DNA of 15,121 nt from Haladaptatiplasma sp964454575 (GCA_964454575.1 CAYVTG010000043.1:1-15121), one strand, 5' to 3'. Positions 6,328-13,483 are shown, counted from the first letter of the stretch. Notes: generated by a model from the sequence alone, not told the origin. A program made the numbers and translations.

Positions 6328-6690
6328 CTAAGCTCCTTGATTTATTCCGCCGATAGACTCGCTGAGTTCTTTCTGTATGTTCTGGAAAGTTTTTCTCATC
6401 TTGTCTTCTTGTCTGCCAAGGGCCTTTACCCTAACATTCGTGGATTCGAGGTCATCTTTCAATTCTTCGATCAGTTTATCTTTTTCTTCAACCTTCACGA
6501 GAATATTCTCACCCACGTTTCTGTACACTGGAGTATCGTCCTTCAATTTTTCCAGTTCACTAAGTGCCCTTTCTATATCGTTCTCTTTTAACTGAAGCTG
6601 CTGTCTCTGTTGTACCACATTCTGAAGTTGTTGCTGTAGCTGCTGAGCTTCCATTAGCTTGTTTTGAAGTTCTTCCTGATTCATTGCCAT
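6328..6690 (-). CDS. pfdB: Prefoldin beta subunit
   Basis: The protein has 120 residues, normal for archaeal prefoldin beta. It forms the alpha2-beta4 hexamer that captures unfolded proteins and hands them to the thermosome. A Gln/Leu-rich N-terminal coiled coil (~5-48) is followed by the hairpin strands around DDTPVYRNVGENILVK (51-66), then a second coiled coil to about 112. The start ATG has AGGAGG 8 bases upstream, which also overlaps the stop of pcc1. A second in-frame ATG two codons later is less well spaced. Its place next to pcc1 and the DHH gene is typical for archaea. Confidence 0.93.
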   Translation of the reverse strand: MAMNQEELQNKLMEAQQLQQQLQNVVQQRQQLQLKENDIERALSELEKLKDDTPVYRNVGENILVKVEEKDKLIEELKDDLESTNVRVKALGRQEDKMRKTFQNIQKELSESIGGINQGA

Positions 6691-6702
6691 ATTTTTTTCC
6701 TC

Positions 6703-6933
6703 CTATTGTGGAAATTTTTTTCCTATTTGTTCGCTGATATCCATCCATCTCAGATACGAATTGAGGGCCGCCCTTAGCGAACGGCTATCTTCCGCTTCTA
6801 TCTTGAGTCCGGGAAGATCGGATAGTATCTTTACTTTTACTCTTCTCATCCCCTTTTCCGCCTCGGGATAAAGGGACTTTAGTATCTTATCGGTATCATC
6901 GTTTTCCTCCAAACGGAGGACTGCGGACATCAT
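6703..6933 (-). CDS. pcc1: KEOPS complex subunit Pcc1
   Basis: The protein has 76 residues, the usual size of archaeal Pcc1, which dimerises and bridges Kae1 units in the KEOPS complex that makes t6A37 in ANN-reading tRNAs. The strand VLRLEEND opens the fold, a second strand RVKVKILSDLPGLKIEAED follows, and the conserved helix RAALNSYLRWMDISEQI closes it. The start lies one base after the rpoP stop, with two adjacent ATG codons (6933 and 6930). Neither is favoured by a clear Shine-Dalgarno. No kae1, bud32 or cgi121 gene is in the window. Confidence 0.88.
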   Translation of the reverse strand: MMSAVLRLEENDDTDKILKSLYPEAEKGMRRVKVKILSDLPGLKIEAEDSRSLRAALNSYLRWMDISEQIGKKFPQ

Positions 6934-6934
6934 T

Positions 6935-7072
6935 CTATCTTGCCTTTAGTACCTTTTTTACGTTAGGTCTTTCTTTGTAGAATATTTTAGCACCGCAATT
7001 ATCACACTGGATACCGACTCTGTTTATGTTATCTTTACTCATCTTCGATTTACATATCGCACACTTAAACAT
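6935..7072 (-). CDS. rpoP: RNA polymerase subunit Rpo12 (P, RPB12-like)
   Basis: The 45-residue protein is a small zinc-ribbon subunit of archaeal RNA polymerase that helps join the Rpo3/Rpo10 platform to Rpo2. Four cysteines (C4, C7, C23, C26) form the zinc site in FKCAIC and QCDNCG. The C-terminal KERPNVKKVLKAR tail is the family hallmark. The ATG lies 4 bases after the eL43 stop, with GGAGG provided by the last codons of that gene. It sits between rpl37ae and pcc1 as in many archaea. Confidence 0.93.
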   Translation of the reverse strand: MFKCAICKSKMSKDNINRVGIQCDNCGAKIFYKERPNVKKVLKAR

Positions 7073-7076
7073 CTAT

Positions 7077-7346
7077 CTAGCCCTCCTCATGAAATCGTTT
7101 GTCCTTGATGTTGACCCGGGGTTGGTAGGCACCTCCTGCAAAGGTTAACCCACATCTTCTGCAGCTCCATACTCCAGAAAAATCCCTGACCACTCCATGA
7201 TGGTTGCATTTTGGACATTCGTACTTCTTTTTAAGGTTGGATTCGATATTTTTGATAGACCTTCGTACTCTAACTCCGTAACGTGGTCCGAAGCGGCCGG
7301 TACTGCCGACCTTCTTCTTTTGAGTCTTCTTCTTTTTCTTTGCCAT
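7077..7346 (-). CDS. rpl37ae: Ribosomal protein eL43 (L37Ae)
   Basis: The 89-residue protein is part of the large ribosomal subunit. The N-terminus is a lysine tail, then GSTGRFGPRYGVRVRRS, which is near-invariant in the family. A C4 zinc finger follows: C44/C47 in CPKC and C62/C65 in CRRC. AGGAYQP lies just beyond. The ATG has AGAGG about 12 bases upstream. A TATA box with BRE sits in the 60-base gap before it, so this gene and those downstream can be expressed separately from the exosome genes. Confidence 0.96.
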   Translation of the reverse strand: MAKKKKKTQKKKVGSTGRFGPRYGVRVRRSIKNIESNLKKKYECPKCNHHGVVRDFSGVWSCRRCGLTFAGGAYQPRVNIKDKRFHEEG

Positions 7347-7390
7347 TTTACAACGCCTCTATGCAGTCTTTAACGATGGGAGCCTCTCAA

Positions 7391-7404
7391 TATTTATACT
7401 TTGT
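7391..7404 (-). promoter_or_regulatory. Internal promoter before rpl37ae
   Basis: The minus strand reads ACAAAG (BRE) then TATAAATA, directly after the rrp42 stop. A start near 7367 would leave a ~20-base leader with an AGAGG motif before rpl37ae. Confidence 0.55.
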
Positions 7405-7406
7405 CC

Positions 7407-8186
7407 TTAAGCTGTCTTTTTTATTAGCTTCCTGAGTTCGTCGCCTATCTTCTTGGAATTCTCTATGCAGGAAAGAGTTTCTTCGTATTCGAATACACCA
7501 CTCAGTCCTTTTTGCATGGCGACTATATCTCCGTTTTCATCCGTTGCAACGGTGAGCCTTGCATCTGATATCATCTCTTCTTCAAGACGGGCATCCAACA
7601 TTATCTGATCTTTTACTTTGTAGAATGTTGTGGGGACCACTATGTGATCTATAGGAAGCGGATAATCCTCTCCCAGGCCGTGTCTTTCTGCAGGAACCAT
7701 TGTATTCATCAATGCTGCCATGAGTGCGATACCACATGCATCGAAAAGATTTCCGTCGAAATCGAGTATGTGCATATCTACGAAGACAAGCCACACCTTT
7801 TCGCCCTTTTTGACGCAGAGTTTAGTAACATCCATCACCTTGCCTTCACGTATTCCTCTATCAACCACTCTTGCAAGTTCGGTTGCATCTTCTCGTGGTG
7901 GTCCTGATTCATACTTTGGTGATGCCATGGGTATCAGTTCCGCAGACGTTATCATAACGCCCTTTTCCGGAGTATCCGGAAACGGCTCTCCGATATCCAT
8001 TTTGATCCCTACGATCACATCCGTATCACCAAGGTGAACCCTTGCAGATCCTTCGGCGGGGCCTATCCAACCGGTCTCTATGCTTACCTCTCGGTGCTCG
8101 ATCAGATCTCTACTATCAAGGCGTTTCCCGTCCTTGATGAGCCTGAACAGATAATCTTTTGTGATCTTCGAAATAAGTTCTTTCAT
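7407..8186 (-). CDS. rrp42: Exosome subunit Rrp42
   Basis: The 259-residue RNase PH-fold subunit pairs with Rrp41 in the hexameric ring of the archaeal exosome. It lacks its own phosphorolytic activity but shapes the RNA channel. Typical features are the opening helix, GKRLDSRDLIEHREV (20-34), GSARVHLGDTDVIVGIK (46-62), SPKYESGPPREDATELARVVDRGIRE and the family-specific VDMHILDFDGNLFDACGIALMAAL. The start ATG has GGAGG 7 bases upstream that lies in the end of rrp41, and the gap between the genes is 2 bases. The order rrp4-rrp41-rrp42 is the standard archaeal one. Confidence 0.96.
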   Translation of the reverse strand: MKELISKITKDYLFRLIKDGKRLDSRDLIEHREVSIETGWIGPAEGSARVHLGDTDVIVGIKMDIGEPFPDTPEKGVMITSAELIPMASPKYESGPPREDATELARVVDRGIREGKVMDVTKLCVKKGEKVWLVFVDMHILDFDGNLFDACGIALMAALMNTMVPAERHGLGEDYPLPIDHIVVPTTFYKVKDQIMLDARLEEEMISDARLTVATDENGDIVAMQKGLSGVFEYEETLSCIENSKKIGDELRKLIKKTA

Positions 8187-8188
8187 CT

Positions 8189-8947
8189 TTATTCCTCCTC
8201 CATATCATCGGTTTCTTCAAAGGTTGAAAGGGAAGTCGAATATCTCCTTTTGAGAGCATCCCTTTGTATCTTGTATATCTCTTTACATGCGTTCATGGAA
8301 AGTTCCATCGCCTGTTTGTACTCTTCAACGGTTAAATTTCCGTCCATCTGAAGCAGCGTTATCTTACCCGACGTAGGCACCATACCCATGGGTACATCTG
8401 CCTCACCGAAATTATCTTCTTTCTTGCCCAGATCCAGTACCACTCGTCCGCCAATCTTTCCGGCTGCGCAAGAGGCTATCATATCAGACATGGGTATCCC
8501 GGCATCTGCAAGGGCAACCGAAGCGGCCGTTAGTGCGGCACATCTTGTTCCTGCGCTAGCCTCCAATACCTCGACGAAAACGTCGATGGACGCTCTTGGG
8601 AACTGTTCAACGAAGATTATCTCTTCAAGTGCTTCAGACATCAATTTGCTTATCTCAACAGAACGTCTGTCAGGCCCCGGTCTTTTTCTGTCGGGTACTG
8701 AGAATGCAGCCATGTTGTATCTCGCCTGGACCACGGCTCTTGAAGGGTCTTGAGCATGTCTCGGGTGCATCTCACGGGGTCCGTAAACCGCCGCCATCAC
8801 TTTGTTCTCTCCCCATTCAAGAAATGCTGAACCGTCAGCCCTTTTGAGGACTCCAGCTTCTATCTTTATGGGCCTCAATTCATCAAATCGTCTGCCATCA
8901 TTCCGTATTCCTTTCTCATCAATTAACTTTAGTTCTTCTTCAGCCAT
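8189..8947 (-). CDS. rrp41: Exosome catalytic subunit Rrp41
   Basis: The 252-residue RNase PH-type subunit degrades RNA 3'-5' using phosphate and can add A-rich tails. Visible are GIRNDGRRFDELRPI (13-27), the RNA-binding arginines in GPDRRSVEIS (R94, R95), the phosphate-site loop SAGTRC (131-136) and the active-site aspartates D178 and D184 in EDNFGEADVPM. The C-terminal acidic tail (EETDDMEEE) is usual. The start has AAGGAGA upstream. Catalytic residues are intact, so the exosome should be active. Confidence 0.97.
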   Translation of the reverse strand: MAEEELKLIDEKGIRNDGRRFDELRPIKIEAGVLKRADGSAFLEWGENKVMAAVYGPREMHPRHAQDPSRAVVQARYNMAAFSVPDRKRPGPDRRSVEISKLMSEALEEIIFVEQFPRASIDVFVEVLEASAGTRCAALTAASVALADAGIPMSDMIASCAAGKIGGRVVLDLGKKEDNFGEADVPMGMVPTSGKITLLQMDGNLTVEEYKQAMELSMNACKEIYKIQRDALKRRYSTSLSTFEETDDMEEE

Positions 8948-8964
8948 AACACATCTCTCCTTGA

Positions 8965-9675
8965 TTATTCAAACTTCTTTCTTTCTAACTCTAAATCTTT
9001 ACCTGTTTCCTTTTTTAGATATTCTTCAACTGCATCTGTAAGTCCGACCACTTGAGCATTTTCTTCTATCATCTGAATGGCTTTGACTGCCACGTATTGT
9101 CCCTCTAAAGGCCCGTCAACCCATATTCGGCCATTCTGACCCACAAATATTCTACAGTCTGTGTAGTTCTTCAACATGGAGATCATGGAACCTTTACGGC
9201 CGATAACTCTTGGCACCTGCGAAGGTGCTATTTCGATTATCTGACCGTTGTTCAATTTTCTTAATCCTTCTTCATCCATACTGACCTGAACCTTTTTCAG
9301 CTCGTCAACATTGGATATCTTTATCAGGATAGCATCTCCAACATCAATGTAACTTTTAGTATCCCCAAATTCAACTCTCCAGGGTACATCATTTACATGC
9401 AGCACGGCAGGGAAAGGGGAATTAACATCCACCATCCATATTGAGGAGTTCACATCGGTTACCGTACCGATTACCTTATCTCCTCTCTTGGGATCATAAC
9501 GTCCGCTTTGGGCTGCTATGTTCACAAAACCTGCTCGTACGGTTTTAACGCCTAATTTCGCAGCATATATCTTGTTATCTTTCTTGAAAGTTCCTCTTCC
9601 TGGTTTTACGCCTTCGTCTTGTATGACATCTCCAGGCAAAAGGAGTTCTCTTTTGTACTTTTTCTTATCTTCCAT
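8965..9675 (-). CDS. rrp4: Exosome RNA-binding cap subunit Rrp4
   Basis: The 236-residue cap subunit feeds RNA into the Rrp41/Rrp42 ring. Order: N-terminal domain with LLPGDVI, an S1 domain (about 65-135) including GDKVIGTVTDV and FPAVLHVNDV, then a KH domain with the GRKG loop in PRVIGRKGSMISML and IWVDGP. A GTG at 9684 would add three residues but lies inside the Shine-Dalgarno AGGTG, which is 6 bases from the ATG at 9675. The ATG is therefore chosen. It is 17 bases from rrp41 and 22 from the SBDS gene. Confidence 0.95.
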   Translation of the reverse strand: MEDKKKYKRELLLPGDVIQDEGVKPGRGTFKKDNKIYAAKLGVKTVRAGFVNIAAQSGRYDPKRGDKVIGTVTDVNSSIWMVDVNSPFPAVLHVNDVPWRVEFGDTKSYIDVGDAILIKISNVDELKKVQVSMDEEGLRKLNNGQIIEIAPSQVPRVIGRKGSMISMLKNYTDCRIFVGQNGRIWVDGPLEGQYVAVKAIQMIEENAQVVGLTDAVEEYLKKETGKDLELERKKFE

Positions 9676-9697
9676 TATAAACACCTAAATTTAATAT

Positions 9698-10426
9698 TTA
9701 ATTCAATAATTCTAACTTTACTTTTCCTTTTGTTTTATCTTTTAACTTCGCAAAAAATTCGTCCTTCATCCCGGCAGGTATCTTAACAACACCTCTCCAT
9801 CTTCCATCGGGTAACCAATTTTCTTCGGTGATCGTTGCCATCTCTTTGAGATCGCCATAGATCTTTCCGTATATATCCCCGGTAACCGTTACAGACACAG
9901 ATAATTTTTTGAAACTCAATGGGATCAGTGCCTTGATAGAGTCGACGATCTCGTTCATCTGTAGGCTAACCGGTTTGAATGGATCTATATGCACATTTGC
10001 TTCTTTGAGGGCATTTTCTATACGTATCGGAGGATGTGGTCCTCCTGTTTGTGGGTTCATGGAGTTTCGGACTATCCTATTGATTATATCCTTTCTTTTT
10101 TCTTCCTGACGTTTACGGCGCTGCTCTGTAGTTATCTGAACATCACCTTTTTTAAGGATGATTTTTGCTATCTCTTCTACATCGGATGTTTCGAATGCCT
10201 CCATCACATCCTCTTTTGTTGGTTCTTCACCATTCATCGCGTCAGAGAATACTTTATCCACCGGCATGTTTTCCAGAATATCTACATCTCTGCCCGACTT
10301 GAAGGTTTCCACGGCCTCGGGTTTGATCAATATCTCAAAGTCATTACCGTGAGATCTCAATCTGGCGATGACATACTCGTCAAGAAGAGTATCAGTGTGT
10401 TCTTTTTGATAGTCCTTTTTACCCAC
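9698..10426 (-). CDS. SBDS/Sdo1 ribosome maturation protein
   Basis: The 242-residue archaeal SBDS homolog acts in late maturation of the large subunit (in eukaryotes it works with EFL1 to release eIF6). Three domains are visible: the N-terminal FYSH-like domain (to ~95) with YVIARLRSHGNDFEILI and the SDAMNGEEPTKEDVMEAF helix, a central helical domain with TTEQRRKRQEEKR and NPQTGGPHPPIRIENAL, and the C-terminal ferredoxin-like domain. The start is GTG at 10426, set by GAGGTGA 7 bases upstream, which itself begins in the psmA stop. Its place between psmA and rrp4 is a conserved archaeal pattern. Confidence 0.95.
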   Translation of the reverse strand: MGKKDYQKEHTDTLLDEYVIARLRSHGNDFEILIKPEAVETFKSGRDVDILENMPVDKVFSDAMNGEEPTKEDVMEAFETSDVEEIAKIILKKGDVQITTEQRRKRQEEKRKDIINRIVRNSMNPQTGGPHPPIRIENALKEANVHIDPFKPVSLQMNEIVDSIKALIPLSFKKLSVSVTVTGDIYGKIYGDLKEMATITEENWLPDGRWRGVVKIPAGMKDEFFAKLKDKTKGKVKLELLN

Positions 10427-10438
10427 GGATCGGTCACC

Positions 10439-11152
10439 TCATTCGATGGAATCAAGGTATGCTTCGACTTCTTCTTTACTCAGCTTTTTAAAGTCCTCTT
10501 CCGTAGAGATGATCGCTATATCAAGAGAGCGCGACTTCAATTCCGTTTCACCTGCTCTAGCCAGTCCTTTTAAAGCTAAAGTGATGGCATCTTCAAGGGA
10601 CATCCCTTCTTTGTAATCCTCTTCAAATATCTCTTCGACTTCGTCTCTAGCCATACCTATGCTTACAGCTTTATAAGCCATGAAAGCACCACTCGGGTCT
10701 GTTTCGAAAAGATGTGGACCTTCTTCGTCCATACCGGCTACTAGAAGTGCCGTACCGAAGGGTCTGACCCCGCCGTACTGCGTGTAAGTTTGTTTAAAGT
10801 CACTTATCCTTTTAACCAAAGTTGGTATATCTATCCTCTCATTATAGGATACTCTATTGATCTGTGCTACAACCCTTGCGTAATCTACAAGAACTCGGGC
10901 ATCTGCTACGAGTCCGGAGGTTGCAAGGCCGATCCTCTTATCTATATGAAATATCTTTTCTATGGATTTTGTTTCGACCAATGAACTAGTGATCCTCTTA
11001 TCTACTACAAGGGCCACGCCGTCCTCTGTTTTTATACCGACTGTAGTGGTACCCCTTTTGACGGCCTCTCTAGCGTACTCTACCTGAAACAATCTCCCGT
11101 CTGGAGAGAATACCGTGATTCCTCGGTCGTATCCCATTTGTCCTGGTTGCAT
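10439..11152 (-). CDS. psmA: Proteasome alpha subunit
   Basis: The alpha ring subunit of the 20S proteasome gates entry to the catalytic chamber; 237 residues from the chosen start. The N-terminus MQPGQMGYDRGITVFS..GRLFQVEYA is the alpha signature, and the gate Tyr and the conserved HbYX-binding region are present. A longer form starting at ATG 11176 would add MEPVGETI. That is unlikely, because AGGTGA lies 7 bases before ATG 11152 and the TATA box predicts a transcript start near 11166, downstream of 11176. It is the first gene of the superoperon; no beta subunit is in the window. Confidence 0.97.
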   Translation of the reverse strand: MQPGQMGYDRGITVFSPDGRLFQVEYAREAVKRGTTTVGIKTEDGVALVVDKRITSSLVETKSIEKIFHIDKRIGLATSGLVADARVLVDYARVVAQINRVSYNERIDIPTLVKRISDFKQTYTQYGGVRPFGTALLVAGMDEEGPHLFETDPSGAFMAYKAVSIGMARDEVEEIFEEDYKEGMSLEDAITLALKGLARAGETELKSRSLDIAIISTEEDFKKLSKEEVEAYLDSIE

Positions 11153-11187
11153 TATCGTTTCACCTACGGGTTCCATAATACATTACA

Positions 11188-11196
11188 GTTATAAAG
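11188..11196 (-). promoter_or_regulatory. psmA/exosome superoperon promoter (TATA)
   Basis: The minus strand reads CTTTATAAC. The expected start near 11166 gives a leader of about 14 bases that holds the Shine-Dalgarno of the ATG at 11152. Confidence 0.5.
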
Positions 11197-11228
11197 ATTG
11201 CCCTCATTTTCTTTTTAACCCAGAAGCC

Positions 11229-11237
11229 GATATATGG
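11229..11237 (+). promoter_or_regulatory. Possible promoter upstream of the small ORF and kbl
   Basis: The plus strand has GATATATGG, which would start transcription near 11258, ahead of the 27-codon ORF. Other TATA-like elements (around 11275 and 11306) would start within the ORF or nearer to kbl, so the promoter is not settled. Confidence 0.3.
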
Positions 11238-11271
11238 CTTATTGTCGTTTCCACAAAGGGAAATAGTGCCG

Positions 11272-11355
11272 ATGGATAAAAATACAGTACAAATTCACAC
11301 AAAAACATTTAAGAAGCCCCTCATTTTAGGGACCAATCACCCTAAGGAGAGATAG
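11272..11355 (+). CDS. 27-codon upstream ORF before kbl
   Basis: An ATG at 11272 opens a 27-residue frame (begins MDKNTVQIHTKT, ends NHPKER) that stops two bases before the kbl ATG. The kbl Shine-Dalgarno AAGGAGA lies within its last codons, so translation could be coupled. It is rich in Lys and Thr (four Thr), and kbl-type enzymes act in threonine/glycine metabolism. A leader-peptide role is only a guess. Its own Shine-Dalgarno is weak (AAAGGG, 11 bases upstream), and chance cannot be excluded. Confidence 0.3.
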   Translation: MDKNTVQIHTKTFKKPLILGTNHPKER

Positions 11356-11357
11356 AA

Positions 11358-12539
11358 ATGAAAGAGAAAACAGAATTCCTCAAAAGGGAATACGAAAGAA
11401 TGAAAAGCGAAGGCCTAACCTGGATAATACGAGATCTGGAAGGACCTTCTTCACCACACGTAGTCGTTGACGGTAAAAAATGCATAATGCTCGCATCCAA
11501 CAACTATCTGGATCTTGCCAATCATCCTAAATTGATACAGGCAGGCGCTGATGCCATCAAAAAATACGGGGCTGGAGCCGGCTCGGACTGGTCCATAGCG
11601 GGTACCATGGATGTTCATGAAGAATTATGGGACAAGATAGCGGAATTCAAGGAAACCGATGCAGGTATGACATATCAGACTGGTTTCGCGGTAAACTCCG
11701 GATTGATCCCTCAGCTAGTCGGTAAAGAGGATGTGCTCATCTCCGATGAACTGAATCATGGAAGCATCATCGACGGCGTTAGGCTGTCGAAGGCAGATAA
11801 GATGGTCTTTTCTCACTCGGACATGGGCGAACTCGAAAAATGCCTTAAGGAAGCAGAGAAGAACAATTATCGTCGTGCTATTGTGATCACAGACGGTGTT
11901 TTCAGCATGGACGGAGATGTCGCAAAGATGGATAAGGTGCAGGACCTGGCAGAAGAGTACGGCGCCATGACATACGTGGACGATTCACACGGTGAGGGCG
12001 TACTTGGAGGCGGTCACGGTATAGCCCAGGAGTACGATCTTGGAGATCGTATAGATATACAGATGGGTACATTCTCAAAGGCCTTCGGAGGTTTCGGAGG
12101 TATGCTTGCCGGTAGTGAATGGCTCATAAAGTATGCCTACAATACATCCCGTACCTGGCTTCTCAGTGCTGCATTCCCACCACATGTCGCGGCCATAAAC
12201 ATCGCCGCATTAGATGTTGTTGAAAATGAGCCGGAGCGCGTAAAGAAGCTTTGGGATCTGACCAACTACTTCAAAAAAGAACTCGAAAGTTTGGGTTATG
12301 ATACTGGGAATAGTGAGACACCTATCGTACCTTCGATGATCGGAGACAGCATAAAGGCACAGGAACTCGCCAGTCGATTGTATGACGAAGGTATATTCGC
12401 TTTGGCTATCGTGTTCCCCATGGTTGCCAAAGGTAAAGCCCGCATAAGAAATCAGATAAACGCGGGTATGACCAGAGATGACTTGGACTACATACTCAAT
12501 GCCTACGAAAAGCTGGGTAAAGAGCTAGACCTGGTCTAA
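11358..12539 (+). CDS. KBL/AONS-family alpha-oxoamine synthase (2-amino-3-ketobutyrate CoA ligase-like)
   Basis: The 393-residue PLP-dependent fold-type I enzyme belongs to the family that joins acyl-CoA and an amino acid: glycine C-acetyltransferase (Kbl), 8-amino-7-oxononanoate synthase (BioF), ALA synthase and serine palmitoyltransferase. The PLP lysine is K241 in GTFSKAFGGFGG, with D208 and H211 of DDSHG binding the cofactor, and SDELNHGSIIDG (~129-140) is the conserved His-bearing segment. Kbl-type length and layout make threonine/glycine metabolism the default guess, but no threonine dehydrogenase or biotin gene is nearby. The segment GSDWSIAGT (75-83) differs from the usual GGSRxISGT, so the substrate is uncertain. 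AAGGAGA precedes the ATG by 7 bases. Confidence 0.8.
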   Translation: MKEKTEFLKREYERMKSEGLTWIIRDLEGPSSPHVVVDGKKCIMLASNNYLDLANHPKLIQAGADAIKKYGAGAGSDWSIAGTMDVHEELWDKIAEFKETDAGMTYQTGFAVNSGLIPQLVGKEDVLISDELNHGSIIDGVRLSKADKMVFSHSDMGELEKCLKEAEKNNYRRAIVITDGVFSMDGDVAKMDKVQDLAEEYGAMTYVDDSHGEGVLGGGHGIAQEYDLGDRIDIQMGTFSKAFGGFGGMLAGSEWLIKYAYNTSRTWLLSAAFPPHVAAINIAALDVVENEPERVKKLWDLTNYFKKELESLGYDTGNSETPIVPSMIGDSIKAQELASRLYDEGIFALAIVFPMVAKGKARIRNQINAGMTRDDLDYILNAYEKLGKELDLV

Positions 12540-12544
12540 AACCC

Positions 12545-12570
12545 CTTTCTTTTTACCTTTTTTATTTATT
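12545..12570 (+). terminator. T-rich terminator after kbl-like gene
   Basis: Just after the stop the plus strand is T-rich, with runs of five (12550-12554) and six (12558-12563) T. This is the archaeal intrinsic termination pattern. Confidence 0.55.
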
Positions 12571-12616
12571 ATTTAATCTCTGGTCGAGCATCCACTCTCA
12601 GGTATCAATCAGATCC

Positions 12617-12654
12617 GTATGTCTTGGCATACCGCTTTCTTTCGTTATATAAAT
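12617..12654 (-). promoter_or_regulatory. Orphan TATA box and small hairpin in convergent gap
   Basis: In the 143-base gap between two convergent genes, the minus strand has TTTATATAA (12645-12653), a good TATA box, with no gene after it. About 20-30 bases downstream lies GTATG/CATAC (12617-12621, 12628-12632) with a 6-base loop. A short non-coding RNA antisense to the end of the kbl-like gene could start there, or the match may be chance in AT-rich DNA. Confidence 0.3.
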
Positions 12655-12682
12655 CTATACCAATGCACCATTGAGGTTATAC

Positions 12683-13177
12683 TTATCCGACTCTAAATTC
12701 AGAGAATCTGTCCGCCTTAGCTTTGCATATGGGACAAATTGGCGGAGGGCCTTCCCGGGCAGCCAGGTAACCGCATACTTCGCAGCGCCATACCTTGATA
12801 TCTTCATCGTCTGAAGCTACCGTCTCGGGCTCTGCGTCCGCCTCCAAACCGGCTTCCAATATCTCCGGTGGGCGTCTTTCTGGTATAGGCCCGAGTTTGG
12901 TAGGATCGTCCTCTACTTCTTCGGAGACGAACAGACCGCAGTAGCACATACCGAATTCATCAACATCCGCGTCTCGGTATTCGCAGGGACAGATAATGTC
13001 CGAATCATAAGTCTTCAAACCGGACGCCTGCCTACATGGACATGAAGGATATCCGTATCGCTCTTCGTTCTCCACCAGACCATCGATCAGATCTTCGAGT
13101 AACTCAGGATCCGGACAGACATAATATCCATTTTTTTTTGCATCCTTTTCCACGTAATCGAGCATATCTTCATTCAC
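12683..13177 (-). CDS. Ferredoxin:disulfide reductase (FTR beta) with rubredoxin domain
   Basis: The protein has 164 residues. Residues 1-85 form an FTR catalytic (beta) domain: C46/C48 in CPC, C63/C65 in CPC and C78/C80 in CYC. By homology C46, C63, C65 and C78 hold a [4Fe-4S] cluster and C48/C80 are the redox disulfide. An acidic linker joins a rubredoxin-like domain with C132/C135 and C148/C151. Methanogen ferredoxin:disulfide reductases of this form pass electrons from ferredoxin to a glutaredoxin-like partner, and the gene upstream encodes just that. The start is GTG at 13177, overlapping the glutaredoxin end by 8 bases, with GAGG 9 bases upstream; ATG 13165 is an alternative. A run of nine A (13131-13139) does not break the frame. 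Confidence 0.92.
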   Translation of the reverse strand: MNEDMLDYVEKDAKKNGYYVCPDPELLEDLIDGLVENEERYGYPSCPCRQASGLKTYDSDIICPCEYRDADVDEFGMCYCGLFVSEEVEDDPTKLGPIPERRPPEILEAGLEADAEPETVASDDEDIKVWRCEVCGYLAAREGPPPICPICKAKADRFSEFRVG

Positions 13178-13460
13178 AGTCGAGCGCCTCTTTTATGTCC
13201 TTCTCTTTGAAACCTACTATAACGGTCTCTCCGTCTATAACGATCGTCGGAAAACTGATGGAAGGATTGTAATCCTTTAATTCCTTCCTCATCTTATCTT
13301 TTTCTTCATCTTTCAGCAAGTCAAAATCGATGCATTCGTACTCCACATCGACCTCACCGAGGAGTTTCTTTGTCTTCTTGCACCAACCGCATGTGCTCAG
13401 TGCAAACAATTTCACATCGTGGTCTTTTTTTTCACCTTCTACCTTCTTGATCGCGTCCAT
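13170..13460 (-). CDS. Glutaredoxin/NrdH-like protein
   Basis: The 96-residue thioredoxin-fold protein carries the CGWC active site (C24-C27) after strand VKLFALST, the cis-proline P71 in SFPTIVIDG, and GFKEKDI as the end of the fold. The first ~14 residues are a charged extension. It is co-transcribed with, and overlaps, the ferredoxin:disulfide reductase gene, so it is most likely its electron acceptor. Typical clients would be ribonucleotide reductase or oxidised protein thiols. The start at 13460 lies directly after the promoter, suggesting a leaderless mRNA. Confidence 0.9.
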   Translation of the reverse strand: MDAIKKVEGEKKDHDVKLFALSTCGWCKKTKKLLGEVDVEYECIDFDLLKDEEKDKMRKELKDYNPSISFPTIVIDGETVIVGFKEKDIKEALDCE

Positions 13461-13483
13461 AGCGAAGATAAAGTATAACGGGG

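Noticed and set aside
9989..10573. 194-codon plus-strand frame across SBDS and psmA ends
   Set aside because: It is antisense to two clear genes, with Phe/Cys-rich random composition.
12600..12640. Hairpin region as a tRNA or box C/D RNA
   Set aside because: There is no cloverleaf, and box C (RUGAUGA) is missing. Only a 5-bp stem is present.
13131..13139. Run of nine A/T in the ferredoxin:disulfide reductase gene as a frameshift
   Set aside because: The frame is intact on both sides and the cysteine motifs follow in phase, so it is only AAA/AAT codons.
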